Source: Streptomyces sp. WM6386
Lineage (GTDB): Bacteria; Actinomycetota; Actinomycetes; Streptomycetales; Streptomycetaceae
NCBI RefSeq assembly: GCF_000972385.1
Contig: NZ_JXTE01000030.1
Coordinates: 23,783-87,782 of the forward strand
Length of the DNA stretch: 64,000 bases
Reading direction: 5' to 3'
Made by a program: the position numbers and the translations under genes. Positions within the stretch are counted from its first letter, which is position 1; every line of letters begins with the position of its first letter. Under the pieces are notes generated by a model, which was not told the DNA's origin, ran no database searches, and saw only the letters and a program-made list of their open reading frames with translations. Shown in pieces: positions 30,067-39,410 of the stretch.

Positions 30067-32145
30067 GTGATAACCAGAGCCATTCGCGTCGCCCGGGTGG
30101 GCAGTGCGGCCGAGCTGGCCGCGGCGGCCCTCATGATCCTGGGCTTCCCGGCGCTCATGCTGGCCGCGCTCGTCCCGAGCGTTCCCGCCTTCACGGCCGC
30201 TGCCGCGGTGACGTACCTGGCGGACCACTATCTGCACCGCAAGGGCAGCTATCTGATCAACCGCCTGAGCAAGGTGCGCGCGGGTCTGTCGATCCGCTTC
30301 CTGATCCGGCAGCTGCTCCTGGTCCTGCTGCTGGCCCGGCTCGACCTCGCGGACGGCCTGGTCTTCTACGGCGCCGTCGCGTGCTTCATCGCCTTCTACG
30401 GTCTGCAGGCCCCGCACGGCGCGCTGGTCACCCTGATCCGCAACCGCCGCCGGATGCCGGTCGCCACCCGCAACGTCGACCTGAGGTCCCGCATCCGCAT
30501 CCCGGACGCCCCGCCGCGCCGTCTGCTCAACCGCTCCGCCGAGAAGATGCTGCACCTGGACCTCGCCGCCGTCATCGGTGTGCTGGTCTCCGCGGCCATG
30601 GACGAGACCCTCGCGGCCTTCGTCGGCATCGGCGCGACGACAGCGCTGGGCACCCTGTACGTCGTCGCGCTCATGCCGTACGTCCGCGGCACCAAGACCC
30701 CGCCGAACGCGGAGGTCGTGCTGGCCGCCGTCGACGACTGGCTGGCCGGCTACCAGCCGGAGACGGTGCTGTACTTCTCCGGCTCCAAGGACTCGGCGTA
30801 CCAGGTCAACATGTGGCTGGAAACCATGGAGCAGCTGGACTCCAAGCCGCTGATCATCCTGCGTGAGCGGGCCATCCTGAACAACCTGGCCCCCACCACG
30901 GTCCCCGTCGTCTGCGTGCCCGGAGGGGTGCACCTGATGAACATGGACCTGACCAACGTGCGCGTCGCGCTGTACGCGGCGAACGTCGGCAAGAACATCC
31001 ACCTGCTGCGCGTCCCGACCATGAAGCACGTCTTCATCGGCCACGGCGACAGCGACAAGCTCGCCAGCGTCAACCCGTTCAGCAAGGTGTACGACGAGGT
31101 GTGGACCGCCGGCCGTGCGGGCCGCGACCGCTACGCCATCGCCGACGTCGGCGTCCGTGACGACGACATCGCCGAGGTCGGCCGCCCGCAGCTGGCACCG
31201 ATCCAGACCTGGCAGGGCGTCCCCGAGGGTCCCCGCGGCGGAGCCGCTGATGGATACAGCCCGACCGTCCTGTACGCGCCCACCTGGGAGGGCTGGGACG
31301 GCGACCCGGGCAACACCTCGATCGTGCTGGCCGGCGAGAACATCGTGAGGAAGCTGGTGACGGCCGACCCGCCGGTCCGGGTCCTGTACAAGCCGCACCC
31401 CTTCACCGGCACCGTCAGCAAGGAGGCGGGTGCCGCGCACGCGCGGATCACCGCCCTGGTGGAGAAGGCCGCCGCCGAGCGCGCTGGCGACGCCCGTTTC
31501 ACGGCCGACGCGGCCGCCCTGACGCAGGCCAAGGCCGACCTCGTCCGGATCGAGGCGCGGATCGCCGAGCTGTCGGGCCGTGGCGGAGACAAGGGCGACG
31601 AGGCCGAGGCCACGCGTGACGGTGTGATCGATCCAGCGAAGCATGAAGAGATCGCCCGGCTGCGCAACGAGTGGAATGACGCGTACTGGCGCTCGTTCCC
31701 CGCTTGGGAGCACCGGGTCATCACCGGCGCCGAGCCGCGGCTGTACGACTGCTTCAACGTCTCCGACGCGATGGTCTCCGACATCTCCAGCGTGGTCTCC
31801 GACTTCATCGCGAGCGGCAAGCCGTACGCGGTGACGGACTCCGCCGAGCTGGGTGTGGAGGAGTTCAAGCGCCAGAACACCGCGGTGCGCGCCGCCACCA
31901 TCCTGTCCAACAGCGCGGCCGAGCTGGGCGGCCTGCTGGACGCGGTCCGTGACCTCGCGGGCGACCCGCTGGCGGAGGACCGCAGGGAGCTCAAGCAGTA
32001 TCTGCTGGGCCCGGACGAGCCGAAGTCCATCGAGCAGTTCAACACCGCCGTCGCGAACCTCGCCCTCAAGGCCGAGGCACGCAACGTGGGGCAGGAGTCA
32101 CGGGCGGCGGCGGCCGGAGCCACGGAGGCCACGACCAAGGCCTGA
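30067..32145 (+). CDS. TagF-like CDP-glycerol/polyol glycerophosphotransferase
   Basis: This encodes 692 aa. Several N-terminal hydrophobic segments (to about residue 190) anchor it; the TagF-type GT-B domain follows. Signature residues are visible: HGDSDKL with the conserved His, YAPTWEGWDGDPGNTS, LYKPHPFTG with the second His, and SDISSVVSDFIASGKPYAV. TagF/TagB enzymes transfer polyol-phosphate units from a CDP carrier to a growing polymer at the inner membrane face. GTG 30067 (MITRAIRVARV) is preferred; upstream in-frame sequence to 29947 overlaps the hairpin. It probably uses the product of the preceding enzyme. A 22-bp terminator follows. Confidence 0.88.
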   Translation: MITRAIRVARVGSAAELAAAALMILGFPALMLAALVPSVPAFTAAAAVTYLADHYLHRKGSYLINRLSKVRAGLSIRFLIRQLLLVLLLARLDLADGLVFYGAVACFIAFYGLQAPHGALVTLIRNRRRMPVATRNVDLRSRIRIPDAPPRRLLNRSAEKMLHLDLAAVIGVLVSAAMDETLAAFVGIGATTALGTLYVVALMPYVRGTKTPPNAEVVLAAVDDWLAGYQPETVLYFSGSKDSAYQVNMWLETMEQLDSKPLIILRERAILNNLAPTTVPVVCVPGGVHLMNMDLTNVRVALYAANVGKNIHLLRVPTMKHVFIGHGDSDKLASVNPFSKVYDEVWTAGRAGRDRYAIADVGVRDDDIAEVGRPQLAPIQTWQGVPEGPRGGAADGYSPTVLYAPTWEGWDGDPGNTSIVLAGENIVRKLVTADPPVRVLYKPHPFTGTVSKEAGAAHARITALVEKAAAERAGDARFTADAAALTQAKADLVRIEARIAELSGRGGDKGDEAEATRDGVIDPAKHEEIARLRNEWNDAYWRSFPAWEHRVITGAEPRLYDCFNVSDAMVSDISSVVSDFIASGKPYAVTDSAELGVEEFKRQNTAVRAATILSNSAAELGGLLDAVRDLAGDPLAEDRRELKQYLLGPDEPKSIEQFNTAVANLALKAEARNVGQESRAAAAGATEATTKA

Positions 32146-32159
32146 CCAACTCGCCGTCA

Positions 32160-32207
32160 AAAAGGGCCCTGTTTTCGAGGAATGATCCTCGAAAACAGGG
32201 CCCTTTT
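32160..32207 (+). terminator. Strong intrinsic terminator
   Basis: A perfect 22-bp stem (32160-32181 with 32186-32207) with an ATGA loop ends in TTTT. It is the longest perfect hairpin in the window. Because the stem begins with AAAA, it can work in both directions. It cleanly separates the TagF-like gene from the GT2 gene. Confidence 0.95.
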
Positions 32208-32369
32208 ACGTACGTCATGACAGACGCGTTCCCAGTGGTCGTGACCTGCGCCACAAAAGAGCTATAAGCAGGCAACCGCTTCCCGTCCTCGTCCGTCTAC
32301 TAAGTTGCGAATAAACCAATACGGGGGGAATGCCCTATGACCAAGGGTTCCTCATGATCTGGGGGAAGT

Positions 32370-33584
32370 GTGACCGTGACGCAGCCTGATGTGACCGTGA
32401 TCATCGGGGCGTACGACGCGATGCCGTACCTGGTCGAGTGCCTCGCGTCCGTCGAGGCCCAGACCATCGACCACGCGCGCATCGAGGTCATCGCGGTAGA
32501 CGACGGCTCCACGGACGGTACCGGCGCGTGCCTGGAGGAGTTCGCGGACCGCGCCGACATGCCGGTCACGGTGATCCGCCAGGACAACTCCGGCGGCCCC
32601 AGCGGCCCGCGCAACGTCGGCCTGGACAAGGCCGCCGGACGCTACGTGTTCTTCCTGGACGCCGACGACCGGCTCGGCCCCGAGGCCCTGGAGCGGATGG
32701 TCGCGATGGCCGACCGCAACGGCACCGACGTGGTCCTCGGCCACGTCGAGGGCATCAACCGCAAGCCGCCGCAGTCGATGTGGGGGCAGACGCTGGAGCG
32801 CACCGACGTCTGGTCGTCCAACATCAAGTTCACGCTGAGCGCGCAGAAGCTGTTCCGCCGCGACCTGCTGGACCGTCACGGCATGCGGTTCGACGAGTCG
32901 TTGTGGACCGGCGAGGACGCTCTGTTCACCATGGAGGCCTATCTGCGGGCCGACGGCGTCTCCCTGATCGACGACTACACCTGCTACTACCTGGTCGGCC
33001 GCGAGGACGGCAAGCACGTGACGAAGAGCGGGAGCTACACCCTGCGCTTCGACTCCGCGCGCGCCCTGATGAACCTGATCGCGGAGATGGTCCCGGCGGG
33101 CCCGCGGCGCGACATGCTCATGGTCAGGCCCTTCCTCGTCACGCTGCTTCCGCAGTTCGGCCCGAGATACCTGCGGGACAGCGAGGAGGTCCGACGGCAC
33201 AAGCTCGAGCTGGCCAAGCCCCTGATGGACGCCTACTGGACCGACGAGGTCGCCCGCCGACTCAGGGTCGACGAGCGCCTGCGCCTCCATCTGGTGGCCG
33301 AGGAGCGGCCCGAAACCCTCGCGGACGTCCTGGAGTTCCTGCGGGCCAAGAAGCAGGCCGCCGCGCTGCTGGAGAAGCGCGGCCGCCGCCTGTATCTCGC
33401 CTACCCCCACTTCCGCGACGCCGCCGTCGGCATCCCCGACTCCGTCTACCTCGCCGAACCGCGCGAGGCCCGGGCGTTCCCGGGGTACCGGGAGGGCGGG
33501 CTCGACTCCTTCGTCCGACGGGCGCTGCGCAAGGCCCGCCGGATGCTGCCGGCCCGGAACGTCAGACCGACGGCGGTGGCGTGA
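32370..33584 (+). CDS. GT2 glycosyltransferase of the glycopolymer island
   Basis: This encodes 404 aa. The GT-A fold has VTVIIGAYDAMPYL, VDDGSTDGT, the DxD metal motif FLDADDR, and WTGEDALF as the catalytic ED-type segment. The C-terminal third is helical and basic (ending RRALRKARRMLPAR), suggesting peripheral membrane attachment. It has its own terminator-bounded promoter region and GGGGGAAG before GTG 32370. Its position resembles S. coelicolor SCO2590, reported to influence spore-wall glycopolymer; that assignment is inference. Its last 23 bases overlap the end of the convergent TagF-like gene. Confidence 0.87.
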   Translation: MTVTQPDVTVIIGAYDAMPYLVECLASVEAQTIDHARIEVIAVDDGSTDGTGACLEEFADRADMPVTVIRQDNSGGPSGPRNVGLDKAAGRYVFFLDADDRLGPEALERMVAMADRNGTDVVLGHVEGINRKPPQSMWGQTLERTDVWSSNIKFTLSAQKLFRRDLLDRHGMRFDESLWTGEDALFTMEAYLRADGVSLIDDYTCYYLVGREDGKHVTKSGSYTLRFDSARALMNLIAEMVPAGPRRDMLMVRPFLVTLLPQFGPRYLRDSEEVRRHKLELAKPLMDAYWTDEVARRLRVDERLRLHLVAEERPETLADVLEFLRAKKQAAALLEKRGRRLYLAYPHFRDAAVGIPDSVYLAEPREARAFPGYREGGLDSFVRRALRKARRMLPARNVRPTAVA

Positions 33585-35751
33585 GGGCCTGGGGAGTGGC
33601 GGTGTGCTGCTCCTCGGGCTCGGGCTCGACCTCGGTCTGCCGCTGCCCCGGGATCTCCGCGGCCAGCCGCTCCCGCATCCGTGCGCGGTGCTCTCGGGCC
33701 TCCGTGCACAGCGCCTGTACGGCGGCGTTGAAGCGCACCTGTGAGACCGGTTCCGCCGGGCCCAGCAGATGGCGCTTCAACTTGGCCCGCTCCTCGACCA
33801 GTTTGTCCCTCTCGGGCTCGCGTACGGCCTCCAGCAGCTCCACCATCCCGCCTGCGTCCGGCGTCAGCACGGTGGCGGCCCGGACCGTCGGGAAGCTCTC
33901 GCGGAACACCTCCTCGGACAGCCCGCTGGTATTGGCCACCGCATAGGGCTTGCCGCTCGCCAGAAAGTCGCTGACCACGCTCGACACATCGCTGATGAGC
34001 AGGTCGGCCCGGTTGAAGCAGGCGTACAGCGTGGGCCGGGCGTCCGTGACGACCTGGTGCTCCCACTCGGGCAGCGAGGCCCAGTACGCCTCTTCCCAGG
34101 CGGCCGCGGCCCGTTCCACCGCCTTCGCACGCCCCTTGTGCGGCGCCGACTGGAGCAGCATCCGCTCGACCTGGTCGGCGCTGGTGCGGAAGTCGGCCGT
34201 GGTGAGCCGGTCCAACTCCGCCGTGCACCGGGCGAGTTCGCCGTCGGATACGGGTCGCGGCCCCGTCCGCCGCCGGTTGGCGCTCCGGATCAGTTCCCGG
34301 ATGCGCTGATCGGCCGCCCCCGCCCGCGGATCGACCGAGCCGGTCAGCGGATGCGGTTTGTAGAGCAGCCGTACGCCGTCGTCCGCGAGCAGCGCCCGTA
34401 CGAGGTTCTCGCCCGCCCCGACCACCGAGGTGTTGCCCGGGTTGCCGTCCCAGCCCTCCCAGGTCGGCGCGTACAGCACGGTCATGTACGGGCCGGAGGG
34501 AGGCCCCGCGTACGGGCGTACGGCGTCCAGCTGGGGCCGTCCGGTCTCCACCACGTCGCGGTCGTCCACACCGACCTCGGCCAGCGCGTACCGCTCGCGC
34601 GCCGCGGGACCGGCCACCCACACCTCGTCGTACGCCTTCGCGTACGGGTTGCACGAGGACAGCTTGTCGCTCTCGCCGTGGTTGACGAACGTGTGCCTGA
34701 GCGTGGGGATGCGCAGGACCTGCGAGGTCTTGCCGGAGTTGGAGGGATGGATCAGAACCTGGAGCGTGGACTGCTCCAGCCGCATCAGAGTGGTGACCTT
34801 GGGCAGGCAGACGACGGGGATGTCGGTCGCCGCGATCTTCTGCACCATGAAACGCTCACGCAGCACGACCACCGGCCGTGCGTCGAGCTTGGCGAGCGAC
34901 TCCAGCCACATGTTCGCCTGGTACGCCGAGGACGCGCCGCCGGAGAAGTACAGGCCCACCGTCGGCCGGTAGTCGGCCAGCCACGCGTCGAACCAGTCGA
35001 GCACCTCCTGCTCGCCCGCGGGACGGCGGCTCGGCAGCAGCCGCAGCAGCAGCTCGCCCAGGCCCAGCAGGGCGAGCAGGAGCGACAGCGCGACCCCGGC
35101 CGCCGCGGCCGCCGGCAGGTCCGTCGCCGCCGTGGCCGCGAGACCGGCGGTGGCCGGCAGCCCGAACAGCAGGAGACGGTGCCCGGGGCGGCGCAGCAGC
35201 AGTGCGAGCGGCGCGGTCGACAGGCGCAGCGCGGAGGCGTCGATGTTCCTGGTCACCACCGGCAGGGTGCGGGTGCGGCGGACCAGGACGGAGACCGCCT
35301 GGATCGCGAAGTGCAGGCCGTAGAAGACCAGCAGACCGGCGATGAGCGGGGCGTACACCGACTCCCGCTCCTGCTCGCCCACCCGCAGCAGCCCGGCCAC
35401 CAGCAGCAGATCCCGCAGCACGTGCCGCACGGTGATGTCCGCGTGCGACTTGGCGAACACCGACATCATGGGGCGCTGCCACCGGTACAGCACGCCCTCC
35501 CCGGCCACCGAGGCGGCCGTCGCGGCGAGCAGCAGCGGGATGTCGGGGAGGAGGGCCGCGACGGCCTGTGCCGCGAAGGCGGCGGCGAGGAGGGCCGTGA
35601 CGAGGACCTGGGCCGCCCTGCGGCGCAGGGGGAGGGGTCTGCGGGGGCGCCTGAAGAGACGTTTCAGGGAGCGTCCGAGACGGATTCTCTTCTGCTTTTT
35701 CGGTCTCTTCGGCCTCTTGGTGGAGCGCCGGCGGGGGAGGGAAGGGGGCAC
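33562..35751 (-). CDS. Second TagF-like glycerophosphotransferase
   Basis: This encodes 729 aa. A very basic N-terminus (STKRPKRPKKQKRIR) precedes four or more membrane segments (to about residue 235), then the GT-B TagF domain: NHGESDKLSSCNPYAK, YAPTWEGWDGNPGNTS, YKPHPLTGS and SDVSSVVSDFLASGKPYAV. It is a paralogue of the protein encoded at 30067, with the same layout. Two copies suggest a primase/polymerase division of labour or two polymers. GTG 35751 is chosen because GGAG (35759-35762) lies seven bases before it; the frame runs open to 35817. The tail is Glu/Pro-rich. Confidence 0.87.
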   Translation of the reverse strand: MPPSLPRRRSTKRPKRPKKQKRIRLGRSLKRLFRRPRRPLPLRRRAAQVLVTALLAAAFAAQAVAALLPDIPLLLAATAASVAGEGVLYRWQRPMMSVFAKSHADITVRHVLRDLLLVAGLLRVGEQERESVYAPLIAGLLVFYGLHFAIQAVSVLVRRTRTLPVVTRNIDASALRLSTAPLALLLRRPGHRLLLFGLPATAGLAATAATDLPAAAAAGVALSLLLALLGLGELLLRLLPSRRPAGEQEVLDWFDAWLADYRPTVGLYFSGGASSAYQANMWLESLAKLDARPVVVLRERFMVQKIAATDIPVVCLPKVTTLMRLEQSTLQVLIHPSNSGKTSQVLRIPTLRHTFVNHGESDKLSSCNPYAKAYDEVWVAGPAARERYALAEVGVDDRDVVETGRPQLDAVRPYAGPPSGPYMTVLYAPTWEGWDGNPGNTSVVGAGENLVRALLADDGVRLLYKPHPLTGSVDPRAGAADQRIRELIRSANRRRTGPRPVSDGELARCTAELDRLTTADFRTSADQVERMLLQSAPHKGRAKAVERAAAAWEEAYWASLPEWEHQVVTDARPTLYACFNRADLLISDVSSVVSDFLASGKPYAVANTSGLSEEVFRESFPTVRAATVLTPDAGGMVELLEAVREPERDKLVEERAKLKRHLLGPAEPVSQVRFNAAVQALCTEAREHRARMRERLAAEIPGQRQTEVEPEPEEQHTATPQALTPPPSV

Positions 35752-35878
35752 TGCGTCACTCCAAGGTCGTCGCAGGACGTGCGCCCGGGTTAACGCCCGC
35801 CGACCTCTGGACGACACGCGCGTGTCCGGGCGCCTTGCGACGACCGTGGAGTGGTACTGCCCGATCCTGCCCGCAGCC

Positions 35879-37279
35879 CTACTGGCGGCCCGACTGCAGG
35901 GCCCGGCGGATGGGTGCGCCGACCACCCGGCGCGCCCGGCGGTAGACCGACGGCGCCGGAATGCCCGCGACCGTTCTCGTGCTCCTGGAGCCGGCCTTGG
36001 CGCGGGCCAGGTCCCGCTTCAGCCGCTCGTTGTCCAGCGTCAGATCGGTGATGTGGCGCTGCATGAACGCCATCCGGGTGGCCAGCGAGGCGAGGTCGGC
36101 CTCGAGCCAGGGACGCACCCCCGCCGGGAACGACAGCTTGCTCATGCGCTTCTCGAAGGCCGCGCCGCCGTCGCCGTGCGTGAAGGTGTTCCGCAGGCCG
36201 TTGCGGTCGAGGAACGCCGTGAACCGCTCGAAGCGCTCGTGGTGACCGCTCACCAGCCCGCCGAAGTCCGCCTCCTCGTACAGCCGCGCCGGGTCCAGGT
36301 CCGCGGGCAGCTGGTCGATCCTGACGTGCGGGATCTCGAAGTAGCGGCACAGCTCCAGGGTCCGGGAGTCACCGACGAGCACGGTGGCGGGCGTGCCCGC
36401 GAGCAGCGCCGCGATGTTGCCGTGGATGCGGGAGCCGAAGGAGAAGTCGAAGTCGCGCAGGTCGTCGATCCAGGTGATCGGGTCGACGTAGACGCGGACC
36501 TTGTCCTCCCGGTACATCGGGTGGTCGGGGTGCGTCGGTATCGCCGTCACCTTGGAGTTCGGGTCCGACAGGTCCCGCCAGTGCAACTGCCGTGCGTCGG
36601 AGAGGTTCTGGCCGATGAAGCGCAGATGCGGATAGCGGGCGTGGCTCCGCTCGATGACCTTGCCCAGGCCCTGCTTCTGGACGGCATTGTGCGACCCGTT
36701 GACCGCGATCCGGGACTCGGCGGTCAGCTCCGCAGACCGCTTCTGTACGTCGAGTTCCTTGCCGTACATGAACAGCGAGGGGCAGCCGATGGTCTCGACG
36801 TCCCGGAACCCCATGTCCTTGAGGTACTGCTCGGTGAACTCGCCGCGCACCCCGATCGAGGCGCTGTGGTCGAGCACCGCCGAGACGAACTCGCGCACGG
36901 ACGGCTCGATGGGCTTCAGCCGCGCCGGGTCGTAGTTCAGCCCGGTCTGCGCGCCGACGCCGACCACCACGACCGGGATCTTCAGCCGGGCGATCAACCG
37001 TGTCAGCCGCTTGAGCTGCGGCTCGAAGGACGGGCGGAAGGCGTTCGCCAGCGGTACGACGAAGGCGTCGTACTCCTGGTTGATCCGGTCGGCCTCGGAC
37101 ACCAACGACTTGATGCCGTTCGAGACGACCTCGGTGTCCGGGGCTTCGAGCAGCTTGTGGGTGGCATCGCTGAAGATCAAATTGCCCGAGTTGGTGGCGA
37201 TGAGGTCCCGCTGGAGGGACTCCTCCACGGGGACCACGTCGTACGGGCTCTTGCCGGACCGGATCAGGATGCGCTTCAC
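35879..37279 (-). CDS. Polysaccharide pyruvyl transferase family protein
   Basis: This encodes 466 aa. PPT-family features are VVVVGVGAQTGLNY, SIGVRGEFTEQYL, the FDFSFGSRIHGNIAALLAGTP core, in which the Arg-x-His element is typical, and a following VGDSRT. The C-terminal 120 residues are helical/coiled coil and basic. These enzymes add a pyruvate ketal from phosphoenolpyruvate to a glycan sugar, giving it negative charge. The start GTG 37279 (MKRILIRSGKSP) fits the domain onset but has no clear ribosome site. It diverges from proB across an unusually AT-rich gap (37280-37476) that probably holds both promoters. Confidence 0.83.
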   Translation of the reverse strand: MKRILIRSGKSPYDVVPVEESLQRDLIATNSGNLIFSDATHKLLEAPDTEVVSNGIKSLVSEADRINQEYDAFVVPLANAFRPSFEPQLKRLTRLIARLKIPVVVVGVGAQTGLNYDPARLKPIEPSVREFVSAVLDHSASIGVRGEFTEQYLKDMGFRDVETIGCPSLFMYGKELDVQKRSAELTAESRIAVNGSHNAVQKQGLGKVIERSHARYPHLRFIGQNLSDARQLHWRDLSDPNSKVTAIPTHPDHPMYREDKVRVYVDPITWIDDLRDFDFSFGSRIHGNIAALLAGTPATVLVGDSRTLELCRYFEIPHVRIDQLPADLDPARLYEEADFGGLVSGHHERFERFTAFLDRNGLRNTFTHGDGGAAFEKRMSKLSFPAGVRPWLEADLASLATRMAFMQRHITDLTLDNERLKRDLARAKAGSRSTRTVAGIPAPSVYRRARRVVGAPIRRALQSGRQ

Positions 37280-37443
37280 GCTGTGAACTTTAGGTGGCAC
37301 AACCTTCAGAATAAATTTGGATCGTCTTTGATTTCTACGAGTAACCTGTACAACCTTTTTGCCGTATGCGAAGGGTGAGCAAACAGTTACCTCCTGATGT
37401 GTCCGGGGGCTGGACCGATACGTCTGGCGCGGGCCCCTTCGCG

Positions 37444-37449
37444 TAGATT
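37444..37449 (+). promoter_or_regulatory. Candidate proB -10 box
   Basis: TAGATT at 37444-37449 would start transcription near 37456, leaving a short leader with AAGGGAG (37462-37468) before the start codon. No good -35 box is visible. Confidence 0.35.
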
Positions 37450-37476
37450 GCTGCCACGCGCAAGGGAGTGGGGACA

Positions 37477-38610
37477 GTGCAGGTGGCAAGCGTGAGGCAG
37501 GCCGTGAGCGAGGCCCGCAGGATCGTCGTCAAGGTGGGTTCCTCGTCGCTGACCACCGCGTCGGGCGGCCTGGACGCCGACCGGGTCGACGCGCTCGTCG
37601 ATGTTCTCGCCAAGAGCCGCAGCGGCGGGGAGAAGGAGGTCGTCCTCGTCTCCTCCGGCGCCATCGCGGCCGGACTCGCCCCGCTGGGACTGCGTCGCCG
37701 CCCCAAGGACCTCGCCCGCCAGCAGGCGGCCGCCAGCGTCGGCCAGGGCCTGCTCGTGGCCCGCTACACCGCCTCCTTCGCCCGCTACGGCGTCCGCGTC
37801 GGCCAAGTCCTGCTCACCAGCGACGACATGAGTCGCCGCTCCCACCACCGCAACGCCTCCACCACCCTCGACAAGCTCCTGGCGATGGGCGCGTTCCCGG
37901 TCGTCAACGAGAACGACACCGTCGCCACCGACGAGATCCGCTTCGGCGACAACGACCGTCTCGCCGCGCTGGTGGCCCATCTGGTGCGGGCCGACCTGCT
38001 GGTGCTCCTGTCCGACGTGGACGGGGTGTACGACGGCGACCCCAGCAAGCCGGGCACCTCGCGGATAGCGGAGGTGCGCGGGCCCGCGGACCTGGCCGGC
38101 GTCGACATCGGCAGCACCGGCAAGGCCGGCGTCGGCACCGGCGGCATGGTCACCAAGGTCGAGGCCGCCCGGATCGCCGCCGCGGCCGGCATCCCCGTGG
38201 TGCTGACCAGCGCGGTCCACGCGGCCGACGCGCTCTTCGGCGGCGACACCGGCACCTACTTCCACCCCACCGGCAAGCGCTCCGCCGACCGGCTGCTGTG
38301 GCTGCAGCACGCCTCCACCCCGCAGGGCTCCCTGACCCTGGACGACGGCGCGGTCCGGGCGGTCGTCCAGCGCCGCAAGTCGCTGCTGCCGGCCGGGATC
38401 GCCGCCGTCGAGGGCGAGTTCAACGCAGGCGACCCCGTCGAGCTGCGGGACACCGAGGGGCGCGCGGTGGCCCGTGGGCTCGTCAGCTTCGACGCCAAGG
38501 AGATCCCTCAGCTGATCGGACGTTCGACGCGGGAGCTGGCGCGCGAGCTGGGTCCGGCGTACGAGCGCGAGGTCGTGCACCGGGACGACCTGGTGATCCT
38601 GCAGCCCTGA
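37477..38610 (+). CDS. proB: Glutamate 5-kinase
   Basis: This encodes 377 aa, with the amino-acid kinase domain (RRIVVKVGSSSL, LVSSGAIAAG, NENDTVATDEIRFGDND, LLSDVDGVY, GTGGMVTKVEAA) and a C-terminal PUA domain (about 285-375). It phosphorylates glutamate in proline synthesis. GTG 37477 lies eight bases after AAGGGAG; GTG 37468 overlaps that site. proA follows, separated by a small gene. Proline feedback inhibition is the usual control for the family. Confidence 0.96.
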   Translation: MQVASVRQAVSEARRIVVKVGSSSLTTASGGLDADRVDALVDVLAKSRSGGEKEVVLVSSGAIAAGLAPLGLRRRPKDLARQQAAASVGQGLLVARYTASFARYGVRVGQVLLTSDDMSRRSHHRNASTTLDKLLAMGAFPVVNENDTVATDEIRFGDNDRLAALVAHLVRADLLVLLSDVDGVYDGDPSKPGTSRIAEVRGPADLAGVDIGSTGKAGVGTGGMVTKVEAARIAAAAGIPVVLTSAVHAADALFGGDTGTYFHPTGKRSADRLLWLQHASTPQGSLTLDDGAVRAVVQRRKSLLPAGIAAVEGEFNAGDPVELRDTEGRAVARGLVSFDAKEIPQLIGRSTRELARELGPAYEREVVHRDDLVILQP

Positions 38611-38794
38611 GCGCGGCAGGGCGCCGTGGAGGCCCCTTCGTAGCCGAAAACGGGGTGAACGCCCCGCCAAGACCGTCGCCCTCAGGTGGACGTTCCGCAA
38701 AAGCGCCACGCGAACCCTTGCGGCCTGCTCAACTTTGTCCCAGGGACACATTCCGCACGACCACCGGGTCGGTCACTGAGTGAAGGAGGCCGTC

Positions 38795-39262
38795 GTGAGA
38801 CGAGTGCGCCCTGGGGACCGGTCCCGCAGTGGTGCCGCCGGGGCCTCGTCGCGTGCGGCCGGTGAGGAGCGCGCCTTGACGAGCGTCGCGGCCGGCGACC
38901 GGTACGAGGAGCCGCGGGACCTGCCCCGCCTGTGGCACGTGACCCTCAGCGTCTCCGGGAAGGAGGCCCCGCTGAAGGAAGTGCGGCGCGGCCTCGAACA
39001 GCTTGCCCACGACCATCCCTTTCTGCTGACCAGCCGCTATGCCCACGACCACGCGGAGATCCGCTACTGGGAGGAGGCCCGCGATCTGCACGACGCGGCC
39101 GCCGTCGCGCTGCGGCTGTGGGGCGAGCACCGCCTGACCGCGGGGCTGCCGCCCTGGGAGATCGTCGGTCTGGAGGTCATCGACCGCGAGACCTACCACC
39201 AGCGCATCTCCGAGGGCTACGGCCCGCTGCCGGCGACACCGGTAGGCGTACACCCGTTCTGA
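38795..39262 (+). CDS. Conserved hypothetical protein between proB and proA
   Basis: This encodes 155 aa from GTG 38795, five bases after AAGGAGG (38783-38789). The first 40 residues are Arg/Ala-rich and disordered. The rest is a compact alpha/beta domain: [45 protein letters not shown] and [17 protein letters not shown]. The alternating strands and His-rich centre suggest a ferredoxin-like fold. I do not know a function. Its place inside the proline locus hints at a link but proves nothing. Confidence 0.75.
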   Translation: MRRVRPGDRSRSGAAGASSRAAGEERALTSVAAGDRYEEPRDLPRLWHVTLSVSGKEAPLKEVRRGLEQLAHDHPFLLTSRYAHDHAEIRYWEEARDLHDAAAVALRLWGEHRLTAGLPPWEIVGLEVIDRETYHQRISEGYGPLPATPVGVHPF

Positions 39263-39398
39263 TCCGACCACGGACCGCAACCATCAATCGAGGAACCCCC
39301 GCGGCGAGCAACCACGTCCGCGAGAGCGGCGCCGGTTTAGGCGCAAAGGCGTGGTCTCGCGGTTTGGGATGAGCGGTGGCCGCCCCCGTACGGCGCAC

Positions 39399-39404
39399 TA
39401 CCCT
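39399..39404 (+). promoter_or_regulatory. Candidate leaderless -10 box for proA
   Basis: TACCCT is followed by exactly six bases and then ATG 39411, with no Shine-Dalgarno. It would give proA its own leaderless transcript. Confidence 0.5.
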
Positions 39405-39410
39405 TCCCTC

